Assembly: GCF_001647285.1 (NCBI RefSeq)
Contig: NZ_LRML01000003.1
Location: forward strand, 310,001-374,000
DNA: 64,000 bases
Source: Rufibacter roseus
GTDB taxonomy: Bacteria > Bacteroidota > Bacteroidia > Cytophagales > Hymenobacteraceae
Reading direction: 5' to 3'
The notes beneath the pieces are model-generated. The model was not told where the DNA came from. It was given only the letters and a program-made list of their open reading frames with translations, and ran no database searches. Shown here piece after piece: positions 25,223 through 34,784 of this stretch (position 1 is the first letter of the stretch; the number at the start of each line of letters is the position of its first letter). Position numbers and translations under genes: made by a program.

Positions 25223-26095
25223 ATGAACATTAAGAGAATTTACATGCTATTGGCTGCCTTAGCCTATGCAAATTATAGCCTTGCCCAAACCGAAGACGCC
25301 CAAGCAGACAGCATCTACATACAAGAAGTACAAAAAGGCAGAGGGCCCAGTAAAGTTCTACATGCCGAACCTCTCTTTATTGACTTGATCAGAGATTTAG
25401 GGGCACGTAAAGGCGAAAAAGAATGGAACATTGGCATGGGCCTGACCGACAATTTACGGTTTGACAGCTATGAGGCACTGGTGGAATATGAATGGGCACC
25501 CATCAACCGGCTAGGCTTTGAAGTAGAGCTTCCGTTTACCTTTTATTCTCCTCTGCGGGGAACTTCAAAGGAAGAGGTACCCTCCAACAGGCTGGAAAGT
25601 ATCAAATTGGCGACGCAATGGTCGTTCTTCGTCAATGAACGAATGGCCACGTCCATGGCTCTGGGCTACATAAATGAAATTGAGCTATCAGACTTCAGAA
25701 GCTTTGGTAATCCACTTATAAAGGGGAATGTCTACAACCCATTTTTTGTGATTGCTAAGCGCTGGGGCTATAACTTTCATTCACTTGTTTACACTGGGCC
25801 CAAGTTTGAACAGGACTTTGAGTCAAAACATGTGCATACCGTGTATAATATCAATACCAGCTTCCATTACATGATAACTGGTACAAGAAACTTTATTGGG
25901 GTAGAATTCAACAAAGCATTTGAAACGAATGATTTTGATATGACCATTAGGCCCCAAATGCGGTTAGGCATTGCAGAGGATCTGTTGGTAGGCATTGTAG
26001 CGGGTATACCCGTTCAAAGGGAAAACCAAAGGTTCAGTTCCTTTGTCAGGTTGATCTGGGAGCCTGGCCACAGAAAGGGCGGCCAAAAGCATTGA
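25223..26095 (+). CDS. Outer-membrane beta-barrel protein of unknown function
   Basis: 290 residues from the ATG at 25223, which starts a signal peptide ending SLAQ (about 1-22); an upstream ATG at 25193 adds ten basic residues and is less likely. After a charged linker comes a marked motif, HAEPLFIDLIRDLGARKGE, followed by alternating hydrophobic/aromatic strands typical of a 12-strand-like barrel. The last residues are Lys/Gly-rich, without the terminal Phe. The class resembles the outer-membrane transporter-like proteins of Bacteroidota related to the phenol-degradation MetA family, only by overall shape. Partner of the preceding small protein. Confidence 0.8.
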   Translation: MNIKRIYMLLAALAYANYSLAQTEDAQADSIYIQEVQKGRGPSKVLHAEPLFIDLIRDLGARKGEKEWNIGMGLTDNLRFDSYEALVEYEWAPINRLGFEVELPFTFYSPLRGTSKEEVPSNRLESIKLATQWSFFVNERMATSMALGYINEIELSDFRSFGNPLIKGNVYNPFFVIAKRWGYNFHSLVYTGPKFEQDFESKHVHTVYNINTSFHYMITGTRNFIGVEFNKAFETNDFDMTIRPQMRLGIAEDLLVGIVAGIPVQRENQRFSSFVRLIWEPGHRKGGQKH

Positions 26096-26121
26096 TTCAG
26101 AATTAAATCTTAAAAAAAGAT

Positions 26122-27003
26122 TTACCCTACTGCAATGGTATAGGCTGCCTCAAAGGTTTCTCCCTGCCCTATTGACTGCATTCCCTCTTTCTGGCTTAAT
26201 TCTACCGGCTCGCCCACACTACCCGCCAAACCATACCACGGCTCAATGCAAAGGAACGGAGCACCCACACGTTTGGTCCAGATGCCCAGGTAAGGGAAGT
26301 TCTTGAATGTCATTTGCACGAAGTGCGGGTACTGGTCAGATTTAAGAGTGACGCGCTCAGACTTGAAGCCTTTAAAAACAATGGCATCTTTGGTGTAGTG
26401 CTCGTAACGGAGCGGCAGCAGGGCCATGTTGTCCAGCACGGGCTCGGTGAGGCCGTTGAAAAGGCCTTGTTCCTGATCCAGCAGGTGCCGCGCCAATATT
26501 TCGGGCTGTGAGAACTCCAGATAATAGTCTTCAAATCCTCCCCCAGGTGCCAAGGGCAAGTTGAATGCCGGGTGCGCACCTATGGAGAACAGCATCTCCC
26601 CTTCGCCGGTGTGTTTTACCTGCCACTTCACTTCAAGCGTCTGCTCGTGCAGGGTATACAATATGCGAAGCGAGAAATGGAACGGGTAATGCTGAAGCGT
26701 CTCCTCGTTCTGCGTCAGTTCATATACCAGCTGGTTTTGCGTTTGCTCCAGCAGTTCAAATTCCTGGTCTCGGGCAAAGCCGTGCTGGGGCAAGGAGTAT
26801 GCCTGGCCTTGGTGCAGGTACTGGTTCTGGGGCAACTTGCCTACTATCGGGAATAAGACGGGGGCATGGCGGTTCCAGTACTCAGGGTCAGCCTGCCAAA
26901 GGTATTCGCGGTGGCCGTCTTTCTTGAAGAAGCTGCACAGTTCTGCCCCGTGACTTTTCACGCCTACGCGCACCAGTTCGTTCTCTAAATAAGCTGTTGC
27001 CAT
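26122..27003 (-). CDS. Aldose 1-epimerase family protein (LacX-like)
   Basis: 293 residues from the ATG at 27001-27003; a longer reading overlaps the kinase gene upstream. It has the galactose-mutarotase-like fold: GVKSHGAELCSFFKKDG, VLFPIVGKLPQNQY, the catalytic-site histidine region QHGFARD, SIGAHPAFNLPL with the second His, and a C-terminal LCIEPWYGL, whose Glu is the likely base. This subfamily acts on free sugars or sugar phosphates; the substrate is unknown. It starts 31 bases after the kinase gene stop, as the last gene of the nicotinamide-riboside salvage group. Confidence 0.92.
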   Translation of the reverse strand: MATAYLENELVRVGVKSHGAELCSFFKKDGHREYLWQADPEYWNRHAPVLFPIVGKLPQNQYLHQGQAYSLPQHGFARDQEFELLEQTQNQLVYELTQNEETLQHYPFHFSLRILYTLHEQTLEVKWQVKHTGEGEMLFSIGAHPAFNLPLAPGGGFEDYYLEFSQPEILARHLLDQEQGLFNGLTEPVLDNMALLPLRYEHYTKDAIVFKGFKSERVTLKSDQYPHFVQMTFKNFPYLGIWTKRVGAPFLCIEPWYGLAGSVGEPVELSQKEGMQSIGQGETFEAAYTIAVG

Positions 27004-27034
27004 GTAGTCTGCTGTATTGAGGTGTTCTTGTGAA

Positions 27035-27550
27035 TTACCGCTGCCGAAGTTTCTCCACGGCTTCAATAGCGTTCAGGAATCTGGTTTCCTGGGTTCCTGA
27101 AATCTCTACGAAGGGCACCTGCATCTGTTCCAGTTCTTTTCTGTAGAGGTTATAAAAGTAATCGCGCAGATGGGGGTGCTCCCGCTGAGGGTCTGGTTGC
27201 CAGGGTAGGTCTACGTTCAGGAGCAAGTACAAATCAACGTTTTGCCTGGCCAGTTGCTCCAGAATATAAGGGGCGCATACGCCGTACGCATGTTCTGACC
27301 ACACTTTCATCACCAGCAGCTCCGTATCCAGAAAAAGCAAGCTGGGCGCACGTTGCATAGCCTCCTCCCAAGAAGCTAACTGCCCCCGCGCAATTGTTTC
27401 CAGATCCTGGGCCTCATAAGGCCGCCCTAGCTTTCCCAGATATTCGCGGGCATACTCTGGTACCCACGGCGCTCCATAATGCTGGGCCAGCTGGGCCGCT
27501 AAGGTAGACTTTCCGGTACTCTCAGGTCCGGTTATGGCTATTTTAAGCAA
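27035..27550 (-). CDS. NadR-like ribosylnicotinamide kinase (AAA ATPase)
   Basis: 171 residues. The N-terminal P-loop GPESTGKSTLA (about 8-18) and the motif PEYAREYL belong to the kinase domain of NadR, which phosphorylates nicotinamide riboside to NMN in the cytoplasm. LFLDTELLV and the later LLLNVDLPWQPDPQREHP fit the same family. The NMN adenylyltransferase and DNA-binding domains of E. coli NadR are missing, so this is a stand-alone kinase. Its gene lies in the same group as pnuC, the riboside importer, which supports the assignment. Confidence 0.9.
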   Translation of the reverse strand: MLKIAITGPESTGKSTLAAQLAQHYGAPWVPEYAREYLGKLGRPYEAQDLETIARGQLASWEEAMQRAPSLLFLDTELLVMKVWSEHAYGVCAPYILEQLARQNVDLYLLLNVDLPWQPDPQREHPHLRDYFYNLYRKELEQMQVPFVEISGTQETRFLNAIEAVEKLRQR

Positions 27551-27563
27551 AATGAGTTGTCAG

Positions 27564-27604
27564 TTATGTTTTCGCCTGTTTTCTGAAAATCAGGCCGAAA
27601 ATAA
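27564..27604. repeat. P40 palindrome, copy 10
   Basis: Arms GTTTTCG and CGAAAAT with core CCTGTTTTCTGAAAATCAGG; C-G pairs replace the usual A-T next to the GGC. It lies between the kinase gene start and the DUF2490 gene stop, inside an apparent operon. Confidence 0.85.
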
Positions 27605-27681
27605 GAACTAAAATTGAAGGCAGGGAAATAGCCCTATACCTAACTAGGAAATATCAGCGAACAACTCAAACCAGAACTCTA

Positions 27682-28431
27682 CTACTCAGCGGTTTTCTTC
27701 CGGAAATCTAGGTTGTAGTTAAGACCTACCTGCAAGGTGTGGTTGTCTTCAAACCAGATGCCGTTGCGTTGTGCTACGTGGTGGTGCAGATAACCAACTT
27801 CCAGGTTGGCGTCTTTGTGGAACCGAAAGCCTAAAGCGACATAAGCACGGTTCTGGTCAAAAATATTGTTCGTCACGTTCGGCCCGAAGTTCAGAAACAC
27901 CTCGTCATACACGCCCAGGTAAAATTCTCTGTCTTCAATGCTGGGGCCCTGCAACGGTATGTTTACCCTGAATTGGTAACGGGCGCGGTTTAAATAAGTA
28001 TAGTCTTGGGCTCCGGCGAATTTCAACCACCGCTGCTCTAATCTAAACCGGTGCTGCAAACCAAAAATGCCTTGCTGGTCTTTAAGTTGAAGTTGCTGGA
28101 AGATACGCTGCTCCGGAAAATCATCAGACGCAGGATTGTCGCCGTAAGGGTACGTGTGTACATACGCATAGCCCGCAGCCACCATGGCCCGGTCAGACAG
28201 GTTGTAGGTAAGCGCAAAACGGGGCATAATCTGCTGCTGCTCGGTAATAACCTTGTACTGCCGCACCTGCAACTCTGTGTGCAGACCTAGTTTGTCGGTG
28301 AGTTTATGGTTACCGAAATACATGTACCAGCCATTGTAATTGGTGTCATGTATGCGGTTGTTTTGGGCAGAGGCTGAAGAGAAAGCTAAGGCAAAAAGCA
28401 ACAGAAAGGGCAGAAAGCGTTTATTCATCAT
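27682..28431 (-). CDS. DUF2490 outer-membrane protein
   Basis: 249 residues from ATG at 28431 (adjacent ATG at 28428), chosen because MNKRFLPFLLLFALAFSSASAQ is a good signal peptide; upstream ATG at 28491 would add a hydrophilic extension. The mature chain has alternating-residue strands, many Tyr/Phe, conserved-type segments FRLEQRWL and YRFRVNIPLQG, and a terminal LNYNLDFRKK. DUF2490 proteins are predicted outer-membrane barrels of unknown substrate. Its place between pnuC and the NadR-type kinase suggests a pore for nicotinamide riboside or a related solute, which is inference. Confidence 0.87.
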   Translation of the reverse strand: MMNKRFLPFLLLFALAFSSASAQNNRIHDTNYNGWYMYFGNHKLTDKLGLHTELQVRQYKVITEQQQIMPRFALTYNLSDRAMVAAGYAYVHTYPYGDNPASDDFPEQRIFQQLQLKDQQGIFGLQHRFRLEQRWLKFAGAQDYTYLNRARYQFRVNIPLQGPSIEDREFYLGVYDEVFLNFGPNVTNNIFDQNRAYVALGFRFHKDANLEVGYLHHHVAQRNGIWFEDNHTLQVGLNYNLDFRKKTAE

Positions 28432-28518
28432 TAGTTTGGTTTTAAAGGCAGATGCATCCATTTGATTGGTGACGCTACAAAAAAAGCCCATAAAACCGTA
28501 CCATGCCAGAAGAAAAAC

Positions 28519-28558
28519 CTGTTTTCACCCTCTTTTCTGGAAAACAGCCCAAAAACAG
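28519..28558. repeat. P40 palindrome, copy 11
   Basis: Exactly 40 bases with CTG/CAG ends; inner arms less regular (ACCCTC against AGCCCA). Thirteen bases separate it from the pnuC stop on the minus strand. Confidence 0.8.
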
Positions 28559-28570
28559 CCACCAACAACG

Positions 28571-29185
28571 CTAACCTCTAGCAGCTAGCTCCTGACCTTT
28601 CTTCATGCTTTTTTTCCAGTCTACATACCCCCACCAGGCCAAGCCCAGGTAGATAAAGTAAAGCCCCGCAGTAGGGTATAGTTCTTTGTATAAATAGATG
28701 GGCACATACACCGCATCTACTACAATCCAAACGAGCCAGTTCTCCAGTTTTTTCCGGCTCATGAGCCATTGGGCACCAAGGCTGACGGCGGTGGTGCCGG
28801 CATCCCAGAATGCCAAATCGGCATCGGTTTTGGTATGAAGAAAATACCCCAGCCCTACGGTAAACAGCGGCACCAGCACCGCCAGATACCCCCACTGCCG
28901 CTTAGTGGTCTGTGTGACCGGCCGCTCTACCCGCTGGTTGCCTTTGTGCAGCCACATGTACCAGCCATAGAAGTTCAGAATGGCAAACATGACCTGCAAC
29001 CCCATATCGGCGTACAGCTTTGCTTCATAAAACACATAGATGTACAGCACCACGCTCACTAGCGCTACCGGAAAGGTCCAGATGTTTTGCCGCGCCGCCA
29101 GCGCTACGCACAGCAACCCAGTGATCACACCTACTACTTCAATAATAAAATCTTGGGTCCAGTAATCAGGAGAGAAAAAATCCAT
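28571..29185 (-). CDS. pnuC: Nicotinamide riboside transporter PnuC
   Basis: 204 residues from the ATG at 29183-29185. Seven membrane helices are visible. The substrate-site motif NFYGWYMWLHKG (about 75-86) and the second-half motif WIVVDAVYVPIYLYKELY are characteristic of PnuC, which brings nicotinamide riboside into the cell by facilitated diffusion. A longer reading frame upstream is spurious because it runs through a P40 palindrome. The neighbouring NadR-type kinase traps the riboside as NMN. It may start the group pnuC, DUF2490, kinase, epimerase. Confidence 0.94.
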   Translation of the reverse strand: MDFFSPDYWTQDFIIEVVGVITGLLCVALAARQNIWTFPVALVSVVLYIYVFYEAKLYADMGLQVMFAILNFYGWYMWLHKGNQRVERPVTQTTKRQWGYLAVLVPLFTVGLGYFLHTKTDADLAFWDAGTTAVSLGAQWLMSRKKLENWLVWIVVDAVYVPIYLYKELYPTAGLYFIYLGLAWWGYVDWKKSMKKGQELAARG

Positions 29186-29191
29186 TGCGGT

Positions 29192-29232
29192 GCGTTTCAG
29201 GCGTTTCTTCCGGAAACCAAGCCAAAAACGGC
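29192..29232. repeat. P40 palindrome, copy 12 (leader of pnuC)
   Basis: Arms GCGTTTCAGGCGTTTC and CGGAAACCAAGCCAAAAACG. It lies only six bases upstream of the pnuC start codon, so it would fold in the mRNA leader if transcription starts above it. Confidence 0.75.
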
Positions 29233-29308
29233 TGATTAACCAGAAGGCACTTCTGCAAAAATAGGAGCAATTGGCCAGCCTATCTCCTTTAGCGCCATTA
29301 TTTTGCTT

Positions 29309-29316
29309 TATCTTTG
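29309..29316 (+). promoter_or_regulatory. Candidate -7 box of the rhodanese gene
   Basis: TATCTTTG matches TAnnTTTG exactly and ends four bases before the ATG at 29321, so the transcript would be leaderless or nearly so. No clear TTG at -33 is seen. Confidence 0.5.
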
Positions 29317-29320
29317 CGTC

Positions 29321-29641
29321 ATGCTGCCAGAAATAACTCCCACCCAACTCAAACAACGCCTTGAGCAAGGCGAAGACCTTCAACTAATTGACGTGCGCGA
29401 GCCCGAGGAGTGGGAAATCTGCAATTTAGGCGGAACGCTTGTGCCCTTGGAAGAGTTGTCAAACCGCGTTGAAGAGTTTGATAAGCTCAAGACCTCGGTG
29501 CTTATTTGCCACCACGGCTTCAGAAGTGCGCAGGCATTGGCTTACTTGCAGCACCGGCACGGGTTCATGAACTTACTTAATTTAAAAGGAGGCGTTCATG
29601 CTTGGGCGCAGGAAGTGGACCCCACATTTCCAGTATATTAA
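29321..29641 (+). CDS. Single-domain rhodanese-like protein
   Basis: 106 residues from the ATG at 29321; an ATG 18 bases upstream lies in the promoter box. One rhodanese domain: IDVREPEEWEICNLGG at the start and the active-site loop CHHGFRS with catalytic cysteine near residue 65, followed by GGVHAWAQEVDP. It transfers sulfane sulfur from a donor to an acceptor in the cytoplasm; partners are unknown. It is divergent from pnuC. Confidence 0.94.
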   Translation: MLPEITPTQLKQRLEQGEDLQLIDVREPEEWEICNLGGTLVPLEELSNRVEEFDKLKTSVLICHHGFRSAQALAYLQHRHGFMNLLNLKGGVHAWAQEVDPTFPVY

Positions 29642-29703
29642 GGTGTAGTAAAGTATACCATCCTTACCAAAGGAGCCACACAGCTACAGGAAGTTGAAGA
29701 ATG

Positions 29704-29743
29704 GTGTTTTGGGGCTGTTTTCCTGAAATCTGCTTTAAAACAG
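29704..29743. repeat. P40 palindrome, copy 13
   Basis: Arms GTGTTTTGGGGC and GCTTTAAAACAG with more mismatches. It lies between the rhodanese stop and the guaB promoter. Confidence 0.65.
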
Positions 29744-29776
29744 AATTCCCCGCTCTAATATTATTTTTACTATTTG

Positions 29777-31307
<1,531 letters not shown>

Positions 31308-31350
31308 GCCTCTCACCAGCAGTTTTAATTTGCAAAAACTACAATATATA

Positions 31351-31383
31351 AATGCTTTGCCTGAGTGTCTTAGGCAAAGCATT
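31351..31383 (+). terminator. guaB terminator
   Basis: Perfect 12-bp stem AATGCTTTGCCT / AGGCAAAGCATT, loop of nine, followed by TTTTGC. Confidence 0.9.
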
Positions 31384-31651
31384 TTTGCTTCGGCGCCAGT
31401 GAAAATTCAGCCCGTCAAACTAAAAATTGCTGCATTTCTGGAACCTCCACCTTTTATTAGCGTTTTTGAATATAGTATTACGCTATTAATTTTAAGCCAT
31501 GGTTGATCGGAACCAACTGCTTCTCATATGATTGGCAAAGGCTCATGTCACTGATAGGCATAATTACATTACTTTTTTTTAGTTACTTTTAAAGATTTCT
31601 CGTATTCACCCAAATCAAACACGTAAACCACACCAGCAGGCGCCATCCCAA
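31384..31651. other. Gene-free stretch before the SpoIIE-like gene
   Basis: AT-rich, no coding frame of note; with the terminator before it the gap is 344 bases. It should contain the promoter of the partner-switching operon. A TTTTTG followed by TAATTTTA around 31464-31495 is a weak promoter candidate. No P40 copy is seen here. Confidence 0.5.
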
Positions 31652-33730
31652 ATGCCCAAAAACAAAACATTCATGCGGTTGAGTTTTCTTACCGGAGCCG
31701 TAAGCTGGGTTTTGCTATTGGCGAATGTGCTGTTATTGGCCCGCCAGGCCCACGATGGTGAAACCAATATTGGAGAGCCGTACTTCAACAACCTGCTTTC
31801 TATTGTTTTCATTTTATCGGTTTTCATTTACCACCGCGCCAAAAGCCAAATCCAGAAAGGGTCTGATTTCACTACTCCACTCTGGGGGCTCTTCATAAAA
31901 GGAGGAATGGGAGCTTATGTCTGCCTTCTGCTTATAGTCGGTTATCCAAACATTAATTTCTACTGGGTCAACAGCCCTTACCTGCTAGATATTATCTATC
32001 AGGTCTTGTTTGGGTTTTTGGTGTATTTCCTAGGCAAGGCCTTCTACACCTGGCGCCAATTTATTCTGTACCAGAAAACGAAGGATTTACAGAGCCAATG
32101 GAAATGGTTTGAAATACTGATCTATCTGTCTCTGCTGGTTCCGCTACTCAATTTAGAGTACATGAACTACATCTTCCTCATTCTGGACTTGGGCCTGCTA
32201 CTGGCATTCAGTCTTTATATGAGTGTACACCTGCATTGGGTGGCTTTTCTGAGCCTGGACCGGAAGTGGGCGAGTATTTTCTTGCTTACCGCTATTCTGG
32301 TCAGTGCTGTGCTCTTCGCCAATTTCCTGTTCAACTACTCTGACTCTCCTGAACTGATTGTAGATTACACAGACAATCCGTTCATTTTGCTTGCTCTGGC
32401 TTTTGTTGTCATCTACACCCTTACGTCATTGCTGGTAGCAATATTTAGCCTGCCCACCTCTAAAGTATTTGAGCAGAAGAACGCTGACTTAATGAGTTTT
32501 CAGCAGCTAAGCCAGACCATACAGCAGGGTAAAAGCGAGGAGGAAGTATATTCCATGTTGTTTGACAGTGCCATTAAAGCTTCTGGGGCAGACACAGCCT
32601 GGTTAGAAGTAGGCACCGAAACCCGTCTGGACTCTGACACCCACAATGAAAATGCTAGTGACCCCAAAGAAAGGGAGCTCATCAAGAAGATTGTGCACCT
32701 GGTGCATGAGCAGACAGACGCGGGCCAGGATGGCATTCTGGTACAAGACAATCTGCAGCTCATTCCAGATTTCAAAGAGCTGAACGTGCCATACAACTCA
32801 CTACTTGTAATGCCGCTGACTTCTACCAAACGCAAATACGGCCACCTGTACCTGCTGCGCGAAGTAGAGAACGGTTTTGACCAAGATGCTGTGAATGTGG
32901 TGCAGTCATTTACAAACCAGACCGTACTCACCATTGAAAACCTCCACCTAATTCAGGAGTCGTTGCAAAACGAGCGGTATAAAGAAGAGCTGAAGATTGC
33001 CAGCTTGGTACAGGATCGCCTTATTCCTAAAACCTTCCCTACCGATACCTGGTTTGAGATCAGCACCTATTCAAAGGCTGCCAAAGAAGTGGGTGGCGAC
33101 TTTTACGACTTTCTGCAGTTAAGTGAGTCACGCATTGCCATTATCATTGGCGACGTTTCAGGGAAAGGTATTTCAGCGGCCTTTCACATGGCGCAAATGA
33201 AAGGCATATTCCATGGCCTCATGCAGCAGGACTTACTACCCGATGAGTTTATGGTGCAGGCCAACAGCGCCCTGAGCCGCTGCTTGGAGCGTACCTCTTT
33301 TATTACTTCAGCACTTTATATCATAGACTATAAAATGCAGGGCGTTTCATTTGCCCGCGCCGGCCATTGCCACACGCTTTACTATAACTCTATGATGGAA
33401 GATACGTTTTACTTCCAGACCGAAGGATTAGGTCTGGGAATTATACGTGACCAGAGTTACGCAAAGCGTATTCACCGGCTACATTATGACTATAACCCTA
33501 ATGATGTTATGGTAATTTATACCGATGGCATTGTAGAAGCCCGTGACGACGCCCAGAATGAATACGGGGAGGAGCGCCTGAAGTACATGCTTTCCCAAAC
33601 CTATCATCTTGAGGCAGAAGACATAAAGAGCGCCATTATCAATGATGTAAATGACTTTACCAAAGATATTTTGCACGACGACCAAACCTTGTTGGTCATC
33701 AAGTTTAAACAGCCTCAACCTAACGTTTAG
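31652..33730 (+). CDS. Membrane-bound SpoIIE/RsbU-like protein phosphatase (PP2C) with GAF domain
   Basis: 692 residues. About eight membrane helices fill residues 10-275. A GAF-like sensor domain follows (about 290-440) with NSLLVMPLTSTKRKYGHLYLL. The PP2C/SpoIIE phosphatase domain covers about 455-690: EISTYSKAAKEVGGDFYDF, IIGDVSGKGISAAF with metal-binding Asp and Gly, RAGHCHTLYY and YTDGIVEARDD, so it should dephosphorylate an anti-sigma antagonist. It is followed directly by STAS and HATPase genes and completes a partner-switching module controlled by a membrane signal. Confidence 0.94.
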   Translation: MPKNKTFMRLSFLTGAVSWVLLLANVLLLARQAHDGETNIGEPYFNNLLSIVFILSVFIYHRAKSQIQKGSDFTTPLWGLFIKGGMGAYVCLLLIVGYPNINFYWVNSPYLLDIIYQVLFGFLVYFLGKAFYTWRQFILYQKTKDLQSQWKWFEILIYLSLLVPLLNLEYMNYIFLILDLGLLLAFSLYMSVHLHWVAFLSLDRKWASIFLLTAILVSAVLFANFLFNYSDSPELIVDYTDNPFILLALAFVVIYTLTSLLVAIFSLPTSKVFEQKNADLMSFQQLSQTIQQGKSEEEVYSMLFDSAIKASGADTAWLEVGTETRLDSDTHNENASDPKERELIKKIVHLVHEQTDAGQDGILVQDNLQLIPDFKELNVPYNSLLVMPLTSTKRKYGHLYLLREVENGFDQDAVNVVQSFTNQTVLTIENLHLIQESLQNERYKEELKIASLVQDRLIPKTFPTDTWFEISTYSKAAKEVGGDFYDFLQLSESRIAIIIGDVSGKGISAAFHMAQMKGIFHGLMQQDLLPDEFMVQANSALSRCLERTSFITSALYIIDYKMQGVSFARAGHCHTLYYNSMMEDTFYFQTEGLGLGIIRDQSYAKRIHRLHYDYNPNDVMVIYTDGIVEARDDAQNEYGEERLKYMLSQTYHLEAEDIKSAIINDVNDFTKDILHDDQTLLVIKFKQPQPNV

Positions 33731-33750
33731 ATGTTCCGTAAGTAAGGACG

Positions 33751-34089
33751 ATGAAAATTAAACACACCATTTCCGATAATACCATCACCATCAGTTTAGA
33801 TGGTGAATTGGATGCCAGTTCATCTGTTATGCTGGATGAAGAGCTTTCCAATCCTAGCATCATGATGTTCAGCAAGATTCTTGTTGATTGCAAGAATCTG
33901 AATTATATTTCTTCAGCCGGACTAGGCGTATTCATCTCGCACCTTCAACGTTTTGAAGATGCCCAGATCAAGCTCATATTCTTTAATATGCAGGAGAAAG
34001 TACGTAACGTATTTGAAATCCTGGGGCTTGACCTACTGATGACCATAGTCGGTTCGTATGAAGAAGCCGTGACCATAGCCAATGACTAA
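33751..34089 (+). CDS. STAS-domain anti-anti-sigma factor (RsbV-like)
   Basis: 112 residues, one STAS domain. DGELDASSSVMLDEEL and the phosphorylation-site loop NYISSAGLGVFISHL are seen; the second Ser of SSAG corresponds to the Ser phosphorylated by an RsbW-type kinase. It lies 20 bases after the phosphatase gene and overlaps the kinase gene by eight bases. The unphosphorylated form would bind the kinase. Confidence 0.94.
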   Translation: MKIKHTISDNTITISLDGELDASSSVMLDEELSNPSIMMFSKILVDCKNLNYISSAGLGVFISHLQRFEDAQIKLIFFNMQEKVRNVFEILGLDLLMTIVGSYEEAVTIAND

Positions 34090-34492
34090 CACACTAAGGG
34101 TCAGCTGTGACAGGAAAAACCTGAAAACGATCCGTCAGTTTGTGACGGATACTTTAGCTCCCGTGCCCTTAACTGAGATTACGCTCAACCAAATCATATT
34201 GGCGGTAGACGAAATATGCGCCAACATGATTATTCATGCCAACCAGGAAGACAGCAAACAGTTCCTGAACCTGACCATAAAATATGATGATCAGGTAATG
34301 GTGTTTGAACTGACAGACAATGGCAAGGCATTTGAGCAAGCCAACTACCGTGAGCCTAACATCAAAGAAAACATTAGGCAGGGTAAAAAAGGCGGTGTGG
34401 GCGTAGCATTGGTCAACCGCATTATGGATAAAGTAGAGTATAGCGTAAAAGGCTCTACCAATATTTGTGTGCTGCACAAATACATTAATTAA
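34082..34492 (+). CDS. RsbW-like serine kinase / anti-sigma factor (HATPase_c)
   Basis: 136 residues, a single GHKL ATP-binding domain. The N box is DEICANMIIHAN, the G1 box FELTDNGKAF, and the glycine-rich lid GKKGGVGVALVNRIMD. This is the RsbW/SpoIIAB type: it phosphorylates the STAS partner and binds a target when the STAS protein is phosphorylated. Its target is not encoded next to it. The start ATG overlaps the STAS stop, so the two proteins are translationally coupled. Confidence 0.93.
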   Translation: MTNTLRVSCDRKNLKTIRQFVTDTLAPVPLTEITLNQIILAVDEICANMIIHANQEDSKQFLNLTIKYDDQVMVFELTDNGKAFEQANYREPNIKENIRQGKKGGVGVALVNRIMDKVEYSVKGSTNICVLHKYIN

Positions 34493-34532
34493 CCTCCTAT
34501 CATTTCTTTTTTAATCCGCTGCACAATAAAAC

Positions 34533-34572
34533 CCGTTTTGAGGCTGTTTTCTCCAAAAGAGGCCCAAAACGG
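34533..34572. repeat. P40 palindrome, copy 14
   Basis: Outer CCG/CGG replaces CTG/CAG as a paired change; arms CCGTTTTGAGGC and GGCCCAAAACGG. It is the first feature after the partner-switching operon. Confidence 0.92.
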
Positions 34573-34784
34573 CAGCTGGTTATCAACACCTCTACCGTAT
34601 ATCAGCTTCTAATTTATCAGAAAAGCCATCTCTGCTACCGGCCTTGCGCAAAGGACGGTAGCAGATTTGTCTGATTTATAGGAATCTGTGCAGTCTCTTC
34701 ACCAAATCTGTCCAAAAAAATGAGTAAAATTGCATAATGATAGGTAGAGACTACTGCCTCCCATTCTGTATTTTGCCAATCAAT

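Noticed and set aside
26565-26927. 120-codon plus-strand frame over the epimerase gene
   Set aside because: Antisense shadow of a clear aldose 1-epimerase gene; Pro/Ala/Gly-rich composition typical of wrong-frame reading.
29186-29383. Long N-terminal extension of PnuC
   Set aside because: It reads through a P40 palindrome and has no family likeness; the ATG at 29185 fits the family.
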